From NCBI GenBank assembly GCA_022730295.1, contig DZCM01000019.1:1-33257 (forward strand): 33,257 nt of DNA. Direction: 5' to 3'. The notes beneath the pieces are model-generated. The model was given only the letters and a program-made list of their open reading frames with translations, did not search any database and was not told the origin of the DNA. The position numbers were made by a program, and so were the translations under genes. Source of the stretch: Rhodanobacter sp. GTDB lineage: Bacteria > Pseudomonadota > Gammaproteobacteria > Xanthomonadales > Rhodanobacteraceae. Below, piece by piece: positions 17,089-25,732 of this stretch; the stretch's first letter is position 1; every line of letters starts with the position of its first letter.

Positions 17089-17880
17089 ATGGCCAACGCA
17101 CTTCATTCGGTCGCCGCCAATCCAAGGCTCGCCTTCGTCGCATCCGCGTCCGACAAGGCGCGGGCAGCCTGCGCTGAACTGCAGGAACGCTATGGCGCGG
17201 TGAAGCCCGCGGAGGCTGACGTTGTCGTCGCCCTCGGCGGCGATGGTTTCATGCTGCGCACCTTGCACGCGCAGTTGGGACAAGGCTTGCCGGTGTACGG
17301 CATGAAGCTCGGCCGCGTCGGCTTCCTGATGAATCGTTATCTGCCCGAGGGTTTGCCAGAGCGCATTGCCACCGCGCATCCGGCCGTACTGCATCCGTTG
17401 GAGATGCGCGTCACCCGCGCCGACGGCAGTGAAGCCACGGCGCTGGCCTTCAACGAAATCTCGCTGTTGCGCCAGACCAATCAGGCTGCGCACATCGAAG
17501 TGTCGTTGAACGGAGACGTGAAGTTGGCCAACCTCGTGTGCGATGGCGTGCTGGTGGCGACTCCGGCAGGATCCACCGCCTACAACTTTTCCGCGCACGG
17601 CCCGATCCTTCCACTCGACGCCAACGTGCTGGCGCTAACCCCGATCAGCCCGTTTCGCCCGCGCCGCTGGCGCGGCGCATTATTGCCATCGGCAACGCGC
17701 GTGGGCTTGCGTACCCTCGAACCGCTACACCGCCCGATCAGCGCCACCGCCGATTTCCACGAGGTGCGCGATGCGGTCGAGATCGACGTCCGTCAGGCAC
17801 GCGAGCAATCCGTCACCATGTTGTTCGATCCCGAGCACAGCCTCGCGCAGCGGATCCTCGACGAACAGTTTGAACCATGA
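17089..17880 (+). CDS. nadK: NAD kinase
   Basis: A 263-residue kinase that phosphorylates NAD to NADP using ATP or polyphosphate. The ATG at 17089 (MANALHS) is preferred over an upstream in-frame start at 17062, which adds nine non-conserved residues. The GGDG motif lies at 50-53 with the expected FML after it; the FNEISLL motif near 126 supplies Asn-Glu, and ATPAGSTAYNFSAHGPI near 158-175 is the substrate-binding block. It is shorter than the ~292-residue E. coli enzyme because the N-terminal lobe is compact, as in Xanthomonas relatives. fimX is convergent, ending 49 bp after it. Confidence 0.96.
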   Translation: MANALHSVAANPRLAFVASASDKARAACAELQERYGAVKPAEADVVVALGGDGFMLRTLHAQLGQGLPVYGMKLGRVGFLMNRYLPEGLPERIATAHPAVLHPLEMRVTRADGSEATALAFNEISLLRQTNQAAHIEVSLNGDVKLANLVCDGVLVATPAGSTAYNFSAHGPILPLDANVLALTPISPFRPRRWRGALLPSATRVGLRTLEPLHRPISATADFHEVRDAVEIDVRQAREQSVTMLFDPEHSLAQRILDEQFEP

Positions 17881-17929
17881 TTTGTGTGATCGCCCCTGAT
17901 CGCCGCTACGCTTTTCCCGATTCCCGGCA

Positions 17930-20005
17930 TCATGTTACATAGCGCATCTCGCGCGAGGGCGGGCACAGGAAATTGCCCTGCGCGAAGGTGACGCCGGCGG
18001 AGAACAGGATCGGCATGCTGGAGGCTTCCTCGATCCACTCGACCATGGTGTGTTTGCCGGCGGCATGGGCTTGCGAGCACAGTTCGCGCACCTTCAATTC
18101 ATTCTCGGCGTGCCGGGCAAGGTCGGTGGTGAGGGTGCGGTCGATCTTCAGGTAATCGGCGTCGATGTGCTTCAGGGCCTGGAAGGAATTGAGCCCCGAG
18201 CCGAATTGTTCGAGACCGAACGTGCCGCCGCTCTTGCGCCAGCGTTCGATGAAGTCGCGCGCAGGTTTCAGGCAGGTCATCACCTTGGCTTCGGGCACCT
18301 CGAACACCAATTGCGCGGCCTTGACGCTGGCGGCCGCGAGCCGGGCATCCACCCAGTTGGCGAGCGTCTCGTCGTGCAGCGTGAGTGTCGAGAGTTTGAC
18401 GAAGGCGGTGGCGGCCTTACCCGTATTGGACCTTGCGTGTTTGCCGAGCTCGGCGATGGTGTGCTCGATCACCCAGCGGTCGATCGCCAGCAAGCGGTCG
18501 TTGCGCTCGGCGATCGGCATGAAGTGGGATGGCAGGATTTCTTCGGTCGGGCCGCGCATGCGCAGCAACACTTCGAAGAATTCGCCATCGTCGCCCTGCA
18601 GGCTCACGATCGGCTGGAAGTACAGGATGAACCCGTTTCCCTTGAGCGCGGCATCGATCATTTCGAGCCACTGCTGCTCGCGTTCTGCTTCGGCCTTGTC
18701 GGTGGCGCCCGGATCATGGATGTCGATGCGGTTGCCGCCTTGGCTGGCAACGACGCGCAGGGCGTCGTCGGCCTGCGACAACAACACCTGCGACTTGGCG
18801 TTTTTCTCGCCCAGCAGGCTGCCGCCGATGCTGATGGTGAGGCTGGTGGATTTGCCGCCGGCTTCGATGATCGCCGTTTCCACGCTCGCGCGCAGCGATT
18901 CGGCGATCTGCTGGACTTCCGCTTGCGGACAGCCGCACAACAGCAACCCGAATGTGTGGTCGCCGATCCGGCCGGCGTTGTCGGTGCTGCGCAGGCGCTG
19001 TTTCATCGTGCCGGCCAGCGTACGCAGCACGTCATCGGCGCCGGCGATGCCGACGGTGTCGAGCACGGCACGGAAGTTGTCGGGTTCCAGCAGCAGCAAG
19101 GCCTGGTCGCGCTTGCCGCCGATGGTGGCCGCAACCGCTTCGTCGACCTGTTCGAGGAAGTAGGCGCGGTTGGACAAACCAGTCAGCGGGTCCTGGGTCT
19201 TCAGGCGCTTCAGTTCTTCTTCGGTGTCCGGGTTGGAGCCCGGCAAGCGGAACACGATCTGCTGGCACGGCTCGCCTTCGTACGTGGCTGTAGCGAACTC
19301 CATCACCGCTTCGAAAGTGCTGCCGTCCGCACGTTGCGCGGTGAGATCGAGCCGCGGCGGTGGCTTTTCGCCGCGTGCGAGGCGCTTCAACAGATCCTTG
19401 AAGTCTGCGGTGTGCTGGGCCGCGACCAGATCGAGGATGGTCAGGCCTTCGACGTCCTCGAAGTTTTCGAAGCCGAACATTTCGAGGTACGCGTTGTTGG
19501 CGCGCACGTGGGTGCCTTCGTGGATGTAGGCGATCGGGTCGCGCGAGGAATCGAGCAGCGAGGCGCAGCGGCGTTCGGACTCGCGCAGCGCCGCTTCCAG
19601 CTTGCGCACGTTGCGGCGGGTGTTAAGCGCATCCAACTCGCGCCGCACCACCGCTTGCAACTGGTCGTGGCGGTTGCGCAGGGCGATGCCACGGACACTG
19701 CCGTGGCCGAGAATTGTGGTGACCACGTCATCGGTGAGTTTGTCGGCGAGCGCCAGCAGCGCGACATCCTTGCCGGTGCCATCGAGCGCCCGCGCCACCG
19801 TGGTCAGCGACACGCACTGGCAGGCTGGATTGGCGAGCACCAAGTCGGGGGTGAACGACTCCAGGGTCGCCGCCAGCTCTTCCTCGCTTGCGACGCGCTG
19901 CGGGCGCAGCGCGATGCCGCTGTTGCGCAGCACGCTGGTGATCTGCTCGGCGTCCTCGGCGTGGTCATCGACGATGATCAGTTTGATGATCGGTTCTGGC
20001 AACAT
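17930..20005 (-). CDS. fimX: FimX-like c-di-GMP effector (degenerate REC-PAS-GGDEF-EAL)
   Basis: A 691-residue protein, nearly the length of Xanthomonas FimX. Order: a receiver-like domain (about 5-120, VDDH at 12-15) in which the usual phosphorylated Asp appears to be Asn59 (LVLANP); a PAS domain (about 150-255); a GGDEF domain (270-430) whose active motif is RIGDHTF (346-352); and an EAL domain (445-688) with EVLLR (478-482) instead of EALLR and EQFGSG instead of DDFGTG. It therefore should neither make nor cleave c-di-GMP, but may bind it through the EAL pocket. In Pseudomonas and Xanthomonas FimX links c-di-GMP to type IV pilus extension through PilZ and PilB. The ATG at 20005 gives MLPEPIIKLIIVDD; the upstream frame is not conserved-looking. 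Confidence 0.87.
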   Translation of the reverse strand: MLPEPIIKLIIVDDHAEDAEQITSVLRNSGIALRPQRVASEEELAATLESFTPDLVLANPACQCVSLTTVARALDGTGKDVALLALADKLTDDVVTTILGHGSVRGIALRNRHDQLQAVVRRELDALNTRRNVRKLEAALRESERRCASLLDSSRDPIAYIHEGTHVRANNAYLEMFGFENFEDVEGLTILDLVAAQHTADFKDLLKRLARGEKPPPRLDLTAQRADGSTFEAVMEFATATYEGEPCQQIVFRLPGSNPDTEEELKRLKTQDPLTGLSNRAYFLEQVDEAVAATIGGKRDQALLLLEPDNFRAVLDTVGIAGADDVLRTLAGTMKQRLRSTDNAGRIGDHTFGLLLCGCPQAEVQQIAESLRASVETAIIEAGGKSTSLTISIGGSLLGEKNAKSQVLLSQADDALRVVASQGGNRIDIHDPGATDKAEAEREQQWLEMIDAALKGNGFILYFQPIVSLQGDDGEFFEVLLRMRGPTEEILPSHFMPIAERNDRLLAIDRWVIEHTIAELGKHARSNTGKAATAFVKLSTLTLHDETLANWVDARLAAASVKAAQLVFEVPEAKVMTCLKPARDFIERWRKSGGTFGLEQFGSGLNSFQALKHIDADYLKIDRTLTTDLARHAENELKVRELCSQAHAAGKHTMVEWIEEASSMPILFSAGVTFAQGNFLCPPSREMRYVT

Positions 20006-20129
20006 GACTGTCCTTCGAATTCGTACGCGACCGGCCGTCGTCCACGCCGCTGGCCCTGCAGCCGCTGGTTCCAGTTTGCTTTGCCGGGCTGACGTTTGAC
20101 CCCACCCCCGGCACCCGCGCCAGCGGGCT

Positions 20130-21140
20130 CTACAACGGGCGCTTGGACCGCTCGCCCGGCGCTTCGCGCACCAGCCTGGGTACAAGATACCCCGGAAGGC
20201 GGGCCCGCAGGGCGTCGGCAAGTGTGCGCGCCTGCTCATCCGGCACTTCGAAGTGGGCGGTTCCGCGCACCCGGTCGAGCTGATGCAGGTAGTAGGGCAG
20301 CACGCCGAACGCGAACAATCGCTCGGAAAGCTCGGCCAGAACAGCCGCATCATCGTTGACGCCACGCAGCAAAACCGACTGGTTCAGGAGCGTCACGCCG
20401 GCCTCGCGCAAACGGCTGCACGCCGCGCCAACACTGGCATCCAGCTCGTTCGGGTGGTTCGCATGCAACACCATCACCCGTTGCATCGGCAGGCCGGCCA
20501 GCCACTCAATCAGCGCGGCGTCGATGCGCTCCGGCAACACCACCGGCAGGCGGGAATGGATGCGCAAGCGGATGATTTGTGGCAGGTTGCGGAGACAAAA
20601 TGTGAATTCCGTCAACTTTTGTGTCGAGAGCACCAAAGGGTCGCCGCCGGACAAGATCACCTCGCGAATCGAGGGATCGGCGGCCAGGCAGGCCAGTGCT
20701 TCGCGCCAGGCGTGGGTGGCGGCGAGCTCCTCGGCGTAGGGGAAATGCCGTCGAAAACAGTAGCGGCAATTGATCGCGCAACTGCCCGCCGCGATCAGCA
20801 GAGCGCGTCCTTCGTACTTGTGCAGTACGCCGTGCCCGGCGATTGAATCCAGATCGCCGACCGCGTCATCGCTGAAACCGGGGGCCTCGTCCAGCTCGGC
20901 CAGTTGCGGTAGCACCTGCAACAGCAGCGGGTCGTATGGATCGCCCGGGCGCATCCGCGCGACGAAACCGCGCGGCACCTTCAGCGCAAAACCGGCGGCG
21001 TTTGCCGGCAGCCGGTCAGCGAGGTGCGGCAGTCCCGCCAGCGTCAGCAGTTCGCGCGGATCGGTGATGGCGTCGCGCAAGGACTGGCGCCAATCGGGGC
21101 GTGTGCGCGTCTGGGTTGTGCGCTCGTTTGCGGTTATCAT
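20130..21140 (-). CDS. epmB: EF-P beta-lysylation protein EpmB (lysine 2,3-aminomutase-like radical SAM enzyme)
   Basis: A 336-residue radical SAM enzyme that converts L-lysine to (R)-beta-lysine for attachment to elongation factor P. The iron-sulfur motif is Cys121, Cys125, Cys128 (CAINCRYC), followed by FRRHFPY. SGGDPL and the PLP-binding region near HQLDRVRGTAHFEV are as in the aminomutase family; the short length, without the extra C-terminal domain of true lysine 2,3-aminomutases, fits EpmB. Start at the ATG 21140 (MITANER); an upstream start at 21182 lies in the shared promoter region. It is divergent from efp, its substrate, with a 108-bp gap. The partner ligase gene epmA is not in the window. 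Confidence 0.95.
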   Translation of the reverse strand: MITANERTTQTRTRPDWRQSLRDAITDPRELLTLAGLPHLADRLPANAAGFALKVPRGFVARMRPGDPYDPLLLQVLPQLAELDEAPGFSDDAVGDLDSIAGHGVLHKYEGRALLIAAGSCAINCRYCFRRHFPYAEELAATHAWREALACLAADPSIREVILSGGDPLVLSTQKLTEFTFCLRNLPQIIRLRIHSRLPVVLPERIDAALIEWLAGLPMQRVMVLHANHPNELDASVGAACSRLREAGVTLLNQSVLLRGVNDDAAVLAELSERLFAFGVLPYYLHQLDRVRGTAHFEVPDEQARTLADALRARLPGYLVPRLVREAPGERSKRPL

Positions 21141-21248
21141 GGGTGGCCCTGCGCCAGTGGGATGGCGCGGTGAATCCCCCATTTTAGGTCACAAACGGGA
21201 TCCGGGCCATTGAACCCGGCCGCATCCCGCATCCGTGGAGTCAGCAGC

Positions 21249-21815
21249 ATGGCCAGTTATGGTCTCAATGATGTCAAGAACGGCCTGAAGATCATCGTCG
21301 ACGGCGATCCCTACGTGATCGTCGGCGCAGAGTTCATCAAGCCCGGCAAGGGTCAGGCGTTCACGCGCATCAAGATCCGCAATCTCAAGAATGGCCGCAC
21401 CACCGAAAAGACCATGAAGGCCACCGACGCGGTCGAGGGCGCCGACGTGGTTGATACCGACATGCAGTACCTCTACAACGACGGCGAGTTCTGGCATTTC
21501 ATGGATCCGGCGAGTTTCGAGCAGCACACCGCCGACAAGAATTCCGTGGGCGATGCCGCGCAGTGGCTGAAGGGTGAAGAGGAATGCATCGTCACCTTCT
21601 GGAACGGCGTGCCCTTGTCGGTGGCGCCGCCCAATTTCGTGGAACTGAAGATCGCCGAAACCGATCCCGGCGTGCGCGGGGACACCTCGGGTGGCGGCGG
21701 CAAGCCGGCCAAGCTGGAAACCGGCGCGACCGTGCGCGTGCCGCTGTTCGTGAATCAGGACGAGATCATCCGCGTCGATACCCGCACTGGCGAGTATGTT
21801 GGTCGCGTGAAGTGA
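21249..21815 (+). CDS. efp: Elongation factor P
   Basis: A 188-residue translation factor that rescues ribosomes stalled at polyproline. Three beta-barrel domains; the modified residue is Lys34 in the loop IKPGKGQAF, matching the EpmA/EpmB beta-lysylation type rather than the arginine (EarP) type. The start is [14 protein letters not shown] with GTGGAG (21236-21241) as a plausible ribosome site; the upstream in-frame ATG-less extension to 21210 is not conserved. A 7-bp hairpin AATCCGC/GCGGATT follows at 21829-21845 but lacks a T-run, so termination there is doubtful. Confidence 0.98.
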   Translation: MASYGLNDVKNGLKIIVDGDPYVIVGAEFIKPGKGQAFTRIKIRNLKNGRTTEKTMKATDAVEGADVVDTDMQYLYNDGEFWHFMDPASFEQHTADKNSVGDAAQWLKGEEECIVTFWNGVPLSVAPPNFVELKIAETDPGVRGDTSGGGGKPAKLETGATVRVPLFVNQDEIIRVDTRTGEYVGRVK

Positions 21816-22012
21816 TTGATTCGCTGCGAATCCGCCTGGCGGATTGCGTCGTGCATCCATCATGTTGGCGAAAGCCGGGGTCCGCTCGCGATGGATTCCG
21901 GTTGGCGCCGGACTGCGGCGGCAGGACGCCAACGCGAACGCCGGCATAGCCGGCGGCCCGCCAGCACAGCCTGCAGGATGCAGTCTGTCGTGACGAGCAA
22001 GAGCGCATCGAC

Positions 22013-23356
22013 ATGGCCGAAGCTGCACTTCAGCACCGTTGCCCGATCGATTTGCTGATAACACCCCGCTGGCTTGTGCCAGTGGAGCCGGCTGGCGTGG
22101 TGCTGGAAGACCACGCAGTCGCGGTCGACGGCGATTCGATTGTCGAAGTGTTACCCGTCGCTGAAGCCGCAGCGAAGTACGCGCCGCGCGAACGCGTGCC
22201 GTTGGCCGAGCATGTGCTGATTCCCGGCCTGGTCAACGCGCACACCCACAACCCGATGACACTGATGCGCGGCTTGGCCGACGACCTGCCGCTGATGACG
22301 TGGCTGCAGCAGCACATCTGGCCGGTGGAAGGCAAGGTGATTGGCGTGGATTTCGTGCGCGCTGGCGTGGAACTTGCGATCGCCGAAATGTTGCGCGGCG
22401 GCACCACATGTTGCAGCGAGTTGTATTTCTTTCCCGATGTGCAGGCAGCCGCTTACAAGGGCCACGGATTTCGCGCGGTGGCAGGTTTGCCGATCGTGGA
22501 ATTTCCGACCGCGTGGGCTGGATCACGTGATGAATATTTCGAGCGCGCGCTGGCGGTGCATGACGCCTGGCGCGGCGATGCGCTGATCTCCACGGCCTTC
22601 GCGCCGCACGCGCCGTATACCGTGGCCGATGCGTCCTTCGAGCGCATCCGCACGCTGTCCGACCAGTTGGATATTCCGGTGCACCTGCACCTGATGGAAA
22701 CCGCGCAGGAAGTCGAGGACAGCAAGCGCGAGCATGGGCTGCGGCCATTGCAACGCTTGCAGAAATTGGGTCTGGTCAACGACCGCCTGATCGCCGTGCA
22801 CATGACCCAGGTCAGCGACGCCGAGGTGACGGTGTGCGCTGACGCCGGCGTATCGGTGGTGCACTGTCCGGAATCGAATCTCAAGCTCGCATCCGGATTC
22901 TGCCCGGCCGAGAAATTGCGGCGGGCTGGCGTGAACGTCGCGCTCGGCACCGATGGCTGCGCGTCCAACAACGACCTCGACATGTTCGGCGAACTGCGCA
23001 CGGCGGCCTTGCTGGCCAAGGGCGTGGCCAATGATGCCGCGGCCTTCGATGCGGCCTTCGTGCTGCGCGCTGCCACGCTGAACGGCGCACGCGCGATCGG
23101 TTGCGGTGACAAGATTGGTTCGATCGAGACGGGCAAGCGCGCCGATCTCACTGCCGTGCACATGGACGAAGTCGAGACCCAGCCGCTCTACAATGTGGTG
23201 TCGCAGCTGGTTTACGCCGTGTCGCGGCGTCAGGTCAGCGATGTGTGGATCAACGGGCAGCGCAAACTCGATGCTGGCGTGCTGGTCGATTTCGACCTCG
23301 CCGGCGTGCTCGACAAGGCGCGTCGTTGGGGCGAGCGGATCGCGTCGATTCGGTAG
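22013..23356 (+). CDS. mtaD: TRZ/ATZ-family amidohydrolase, probable 5'-methylthioadenosine/S-adenosylhomocysteine deaminase
   Basis: A 447-residue cytosolic metal-dependent hydrolase. Metal ligands are His77 and His79 (VNAHTHN), a His in the VHLHLMET block, a His in HAPYTV-type context and Asp in LGTDGCASNNDLD. The sequence GLADDLPLMTWL and the SNLKLASG block are typical of MTA/SAH deaminases, which convert S-adenosylhomocysteine or methylthioadenosine to the inosyl forms; guanine deaminase or chlorohydrolase-type relatives are less likely. A 197-bp gap separates it from efp. It lies 128 bp before ubiG, a SAM-dependent methyltransferase whose by-product is S-adenosylhomocysteine, which makes the assignment attractive but does not prove it. 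Confidence 0.86.
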   Translation: MAEAALQHRCPIDLLITPRWLVPVEPAGVVLEDHAVAVDGDSIVEVLPVAEAAAKYAPRERVPLAEHVLIPGLVNAHTHNPMTLMRGLADDLPLMTWLQQHIWPVEGKVIGVDFVRAGVELAIAEMLRGGTTCCSELYFFPDVQAAAYKGHGFRAVAGLPIVEFPTAWAGSRDEYFERALAVHDAWRGDALISTAFAPHAPYTVADASFERIRTLSDQLDIPVHLHLMETAQEVEDSKREHGLRPLQRLQKLGLVNDRLIAVHMTQVSDAEVTVCADAGVSVVHCPESNLKLASGFCPAEKLRRAGVNVALGTDGCASNNDLDMFGELRTAALLAKGVANDAAAFDAAFVLRAATLNGARAIGCGDKIGSIETGKRADLTAVHMDEVETQPLYNVVSQLVYAVSRRQVSDVWINGQRKLDAGVLVDFDLAGVLDKARRWGERIASIR

Positions 23357-23374
23357 GTCTTGAAAGGCAAATCA

Positions 23375-23456
23375 GTCCGCAAATGAACGCAAAGAACGCA
23401 AATGAAAGCCAAACAGTTTCCGCTCTATTCGCGTTTATTTGCGTTGATTCGCGGAC
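23375..23456. repeat. Imperfect 20-bp inverted repeat between mtaD and ubiG
   Basis: The left arm GTCCGCAAATGAACGCAAAG (23375-23394) and the right arm (23437-23456) match over 17 of 20 bases when one is inverted. Inside, the motif AACGCAAA recurs. AT-rich tandem-like AACGCAAAT motifs bounded by GTCCGC resemble a common intergenic repeat family of this bacterial group; only one copy is in this window. Confidence 0.6.
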
Positions 23457-23484
23457 CTGTAGCTTTTGAGACACAAGGAACGAA

Positions 23485-24216
23485 GTGAACGAATCGGAAT
23501 ACAACGCAGATCCGGAGGAACTGGCTCGCTTTGGCAAACTTGCCGCGCGCTGGTGGGATCCGGACGGCGAGTCGCGCCCCTTGCATGACCTCAACCCCGT
23601 GCGCCTTGGCTTCGTCGCCGAGCGCGTGGCCTTGCGTGGTGCGCGGGTGGCGGACGTGGGTTGCGGCGGGGGCTTGCTGAGCGAAGCATTGGCAAAGGCT
23701 GGCGCGGAGGTGACCGCGATCGACCTCGCGCCGGAAGTCATTGAAGTGGCGCGCCTGCACCTGCACGAAACCAACGCGCCACTCACCGCACCGCTGGTCA
23801 TTGATTATCGCTTGTGCGGCTCGCACGATCTCGCACTGGCGGAACCCGCGGCGTTCGACGTGGTGTGCTGCATGGAGCTGATCGAACACGTGCCCGATCC
23901 GGCGGCGCTGGTGGCGGATCTCGCGACGATGCTGAAGCCGGGCGGCAAGTTGTTCATGTCGACACTCAATCGCACGCCCGCAAGTTTCGTCACTGCAATC
24001 ATCGGTGCCGAATACGTTGCGCGCCTGCTGCCGCGCGGCACGCACGACTACCGTCAGTTCCTGCGTCCATCGGAGTTGGCGGCGTTATTGCGGCACTCCG
24101 GGCTCAACTTGGACGAAGTTTCGGGGGTCGCCTATAACCCGTTCAACCGGAAGGCCCGGCTGACACGCCACACGGCGGTCAATTACCTCGTCGCCGCCAG
24201 CAGCCCCACAGCATGA
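23485..24216 (+). CDS. ubiG: Ubiquinone biosynthesis O-methyltransferase UbiG
   Basis: A 243-residue class I SAM methyltransferase that performs both O-methylations in ubiquinone synthesis. Starts at GTG 23485 with AAGGAA (23475-23480) as ribosome site. The family signature FGKLAARWWDPDGESRPLHDLNP lies at about 16-38; the SAM-binding motif VADVGCGGG is at 55-63; acidic residue at the end of strand 2 in TAIDLAPE; and LKPGGKLFMSTLNR marks motif III. HDYRQFLRPSEL is typical of UbiG. The stop overlaps the next ATG by 4 bases (ATGA), so gph is translationally coupled. Confidence 0.96.
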   Translation: MNESEYNADPEELARFGKLAARWWDPDGESRPLHDLNPVRLGFVAERVALRGARVADVGCGGGLLSEALAKAGAEVTAIDLAPEVIEVARLHLHETNAPLTAPLVIDYRLCGSHDLALAEPAAFDVVCCMELIEHVPDPAALVADLATMLKPGGKLFMSTLNRTPASFVTAIIGAEYVARLLPRGTHDYRQFLRPSELAALLRHSGLNLDEVSGVAYNPFNRKARLTRHTAVNYLVAASSPTA

Positions 24217-24878
24217 AATCACTGCCGCAACCTCTGGCCGGGGTGTTTTTCGATCTTGACGGTACGCTCGTGGACTCCGCCCGTGACATGCACGCCGCGA
24301 TCACCGCGCTGTGTCGCGAGCGGGGTATTGCCGTGCCCGATTTCGAACTCGTGCGCGAGACGGTTTCACGCGGTGCCCGCGCGGTGTTGCGCTGTGCGGT
24401 CGGCAACGATGAGGCAAAGGTGGATGCGGTGTTGCCACGTTTCCTCGATCTGTATGTCGCCACCGGCATGGCCAATACCCGCGCCTTCGCAGGCGTCGAT
24501 GCGCTACTGCAACAACTCGAAGCGCGCGGCATCGCGTGGGGCGTCGTCAGCAACAAGGCCAGTGGCCTGGTCGCGCTGGTGATGGAGAAGCTGGGCTACG
24601 CGCAACGCGCAGCGGCCGTCGTCGGCGGCGACACCCTGCCACAGTGCAAGCCCGATCCGGAACCCGTGCTGCATGCCTGCAAGCTGGCTGGCGTTGCGCC
24701 GGCCAGCTGCGCGTATGTGGGCGATGATCCCCGCGACATCCTGGCGGGCCGCGCGGCGGGCCTGTACACGGTGGCGGCGGCCTGGGGTTACCTCGATGGT
24801 GCCGATCCGAACACGTGGCAGCCGGACGCGATTGCCGATTCGGCGGCGCAGATTGCAGGGTGGCTTGAATCCACGTGA
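24213..24878 (+). CDS. gph: HAD phosphatase: N-acetylmuramic acid 6-phosphate phosphatase (MupP) or phosphoglycolate phosphatase (Gph)
   Basis: A 221-residue haloacid-dehalogenase phosphatase. Motif I is DLDGT with nucleophile Asp14 and acid Asp16; motif II is VVSNKAS; motif III Lys in QCKPDP; motif IV GDDPRDI. A helical cap (about 20-85) makes it class C1, like Gph. In Pseudomonas the gene directly after ubiG is mupP, which removes the 6-phosphate from MurNAc in the cell-wall recycling route that bypasses MurA. The same position here favours that role over phosphoglycolate repair, but sequence alone does not separate the two. It overlaps both neighbours by 4 bases. Confidence 0.9.
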   Translation: MKSLPQPLAGVFFDLDGTLVDSARDMHAAITALCRERGIAVPDFELVRETVSRGARAVLRCAVGNDEAKVDAVLPRFLDLYVATGMANTRAFAGVDALLQQLEARGIAWGVVSNKASGLVALVMEKLGYAQRAAAVVGGDTLPQCKPDPEPVLHACKLAGVAPASCAYVGDDPRDILAGRAAGLYTVAAAWGYLDGADPNTWQPDAIADSAAQIAGWLEST

Positions 24879-25732
24879 GCGAAAACACGTTCAATGATTA
24901 CCTCGCGCACTGGCGTTCCGCCAGTCACGCACGGGCGATTGCGTGGCTGTTCCTGCGCCCGGATGAGCGCGTCCGTTCTGGTGGCGTGGCTGCTCTGCAG
25001 CAGGAATGGCTGCGTGCGATCCGCGAAATCAGCGAGCCGCAAGTCGCGGCGGTGAAGCTCGGCTGGTGGCGCGAGGAAATGCAGCGCGCGGCGGCAGGCG
25101 AAGCGCGGCATCCGCTGACACAAGCACTGTTCGCCGACGCGAGGATCCGCGCCGTCCCGATGCCATATTGGACGGCGGGCGTGGATGCCGCGACGTTGGC
25201 GATCGGTGCGTCGCCCGCACGGGATATTGCCGCCGAGCGCGCCGCTGCGGCGCCGTTGGGGGCCGCATTCGCCGCGCAGGAAACCTGCGTGGCCTTTGGT
25301 GCCGGCGTGGCGAGCGACAAAGCGGCTGCAGTCTGGACGATCGGATTGCTCGTCGCCAACCTGCGGGCGCTCGCCAGTGAGGCCGGGCATGGACGCTCGC
25401 CGGTGCCCATGAACCTGCTGGCGCGGCATGGCCTGAGCCGTGAGGCCTTGCTCGAAGACAGCCCGGCGCGACGGTCGCTGCTGCGCGATTACACAGGTGA
25501 ACTTCAGCGCGCGCTGGCGGATGCCGCTAAAATGGACGCTCCGCTGACGCTGTTGCGTAGCGTCCAGCTGCGTAGCGACCTGGAATCCTTGCGAGCGGCA
25601 GAGCGCGACGCCGACCCGCTGCATGGCCTGCACGAGCAGCGCAGCGGATTGCGCGATGTCTTGAAAACCTGGCGCGCCGCTCGCATTTCACGCCAGATTC
25701 CGTTTGTCGAGAAACCCGATGCAACGATCTGA
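24875..25732 (+). CDS. Squalene/phytoene synthase-like protein lacking Asp-rich motifs
   Basis: A 285-residue protein starting at a GTG that overlaps the gph stop. The fold is suggested by the N-terminal RAIAWLFLRPDER (compare the RA...LF..PxxR block of synthases), the KLGWWREEMQR motif at about residues 62-72, and an all-helical composition. The two Asp-rich motifs that hold Mg2+-diphosphate in active squalene or phytoene synthases (DxxxD) are not seen, so catalysis is doubtful. A similar inactive family member, NDUFAF6, is an assembly factor of respiratory complex I in mitochondria. Its position after ubiG in the quinone neighbourhood is suggestive only. Its end overlaps folE2 by 14 bases. 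Function unknown. Confidence 0.72.
   Translation: MSENTFNDYLAHWRSASHARAIAWLFLRPDERVRSGGVAALQQEWLRAIREISEPQVAAVKLGWWREEMQRAAAGEARHPLTQALFADARIRAVPMPYWTAGVDAATLAIGASPARDIAAERAAAAPLGAAFAAQETCVAFGAGVASDKAAAVWTIGLLVANLRALASEAGHGRSPVPMNLLARHGLSREALLEDSPARRSLLRDYTGELQRALADAAKMDAPLTLLRSVQLRSDLESLRAAERDADPLHGLHEQRSGLRDVLKTWRAARISRQIPFVEKPDATI

Noticed and set aside
16692-17143. Minus-strand open frames with a peptide repeated two to three times
   Set aside because: The repeated peptide is simply the translation of the 57-bp DNA repeat in an intergenic region.
18050-20092. A 680-codon plus-strand open frame
   Set aside because: It is antisense to the fimX-like gene, whose domains are clear; the product looks like shadow sequence.
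21829-21845. Terminator after efp
   Set aside because: The 7-bp stem is perfect, but no T-run follows, so a Rho-independent terminator is not supported.
21855-21960. Possible dispersed repeat fragment between efp and mtaD
   Set aside because: The AAAGCCGGGGTCC and GATGGATTCCGG pieces recall common intergenic repeats, but no second copy in the window and no clear symmetry support it.
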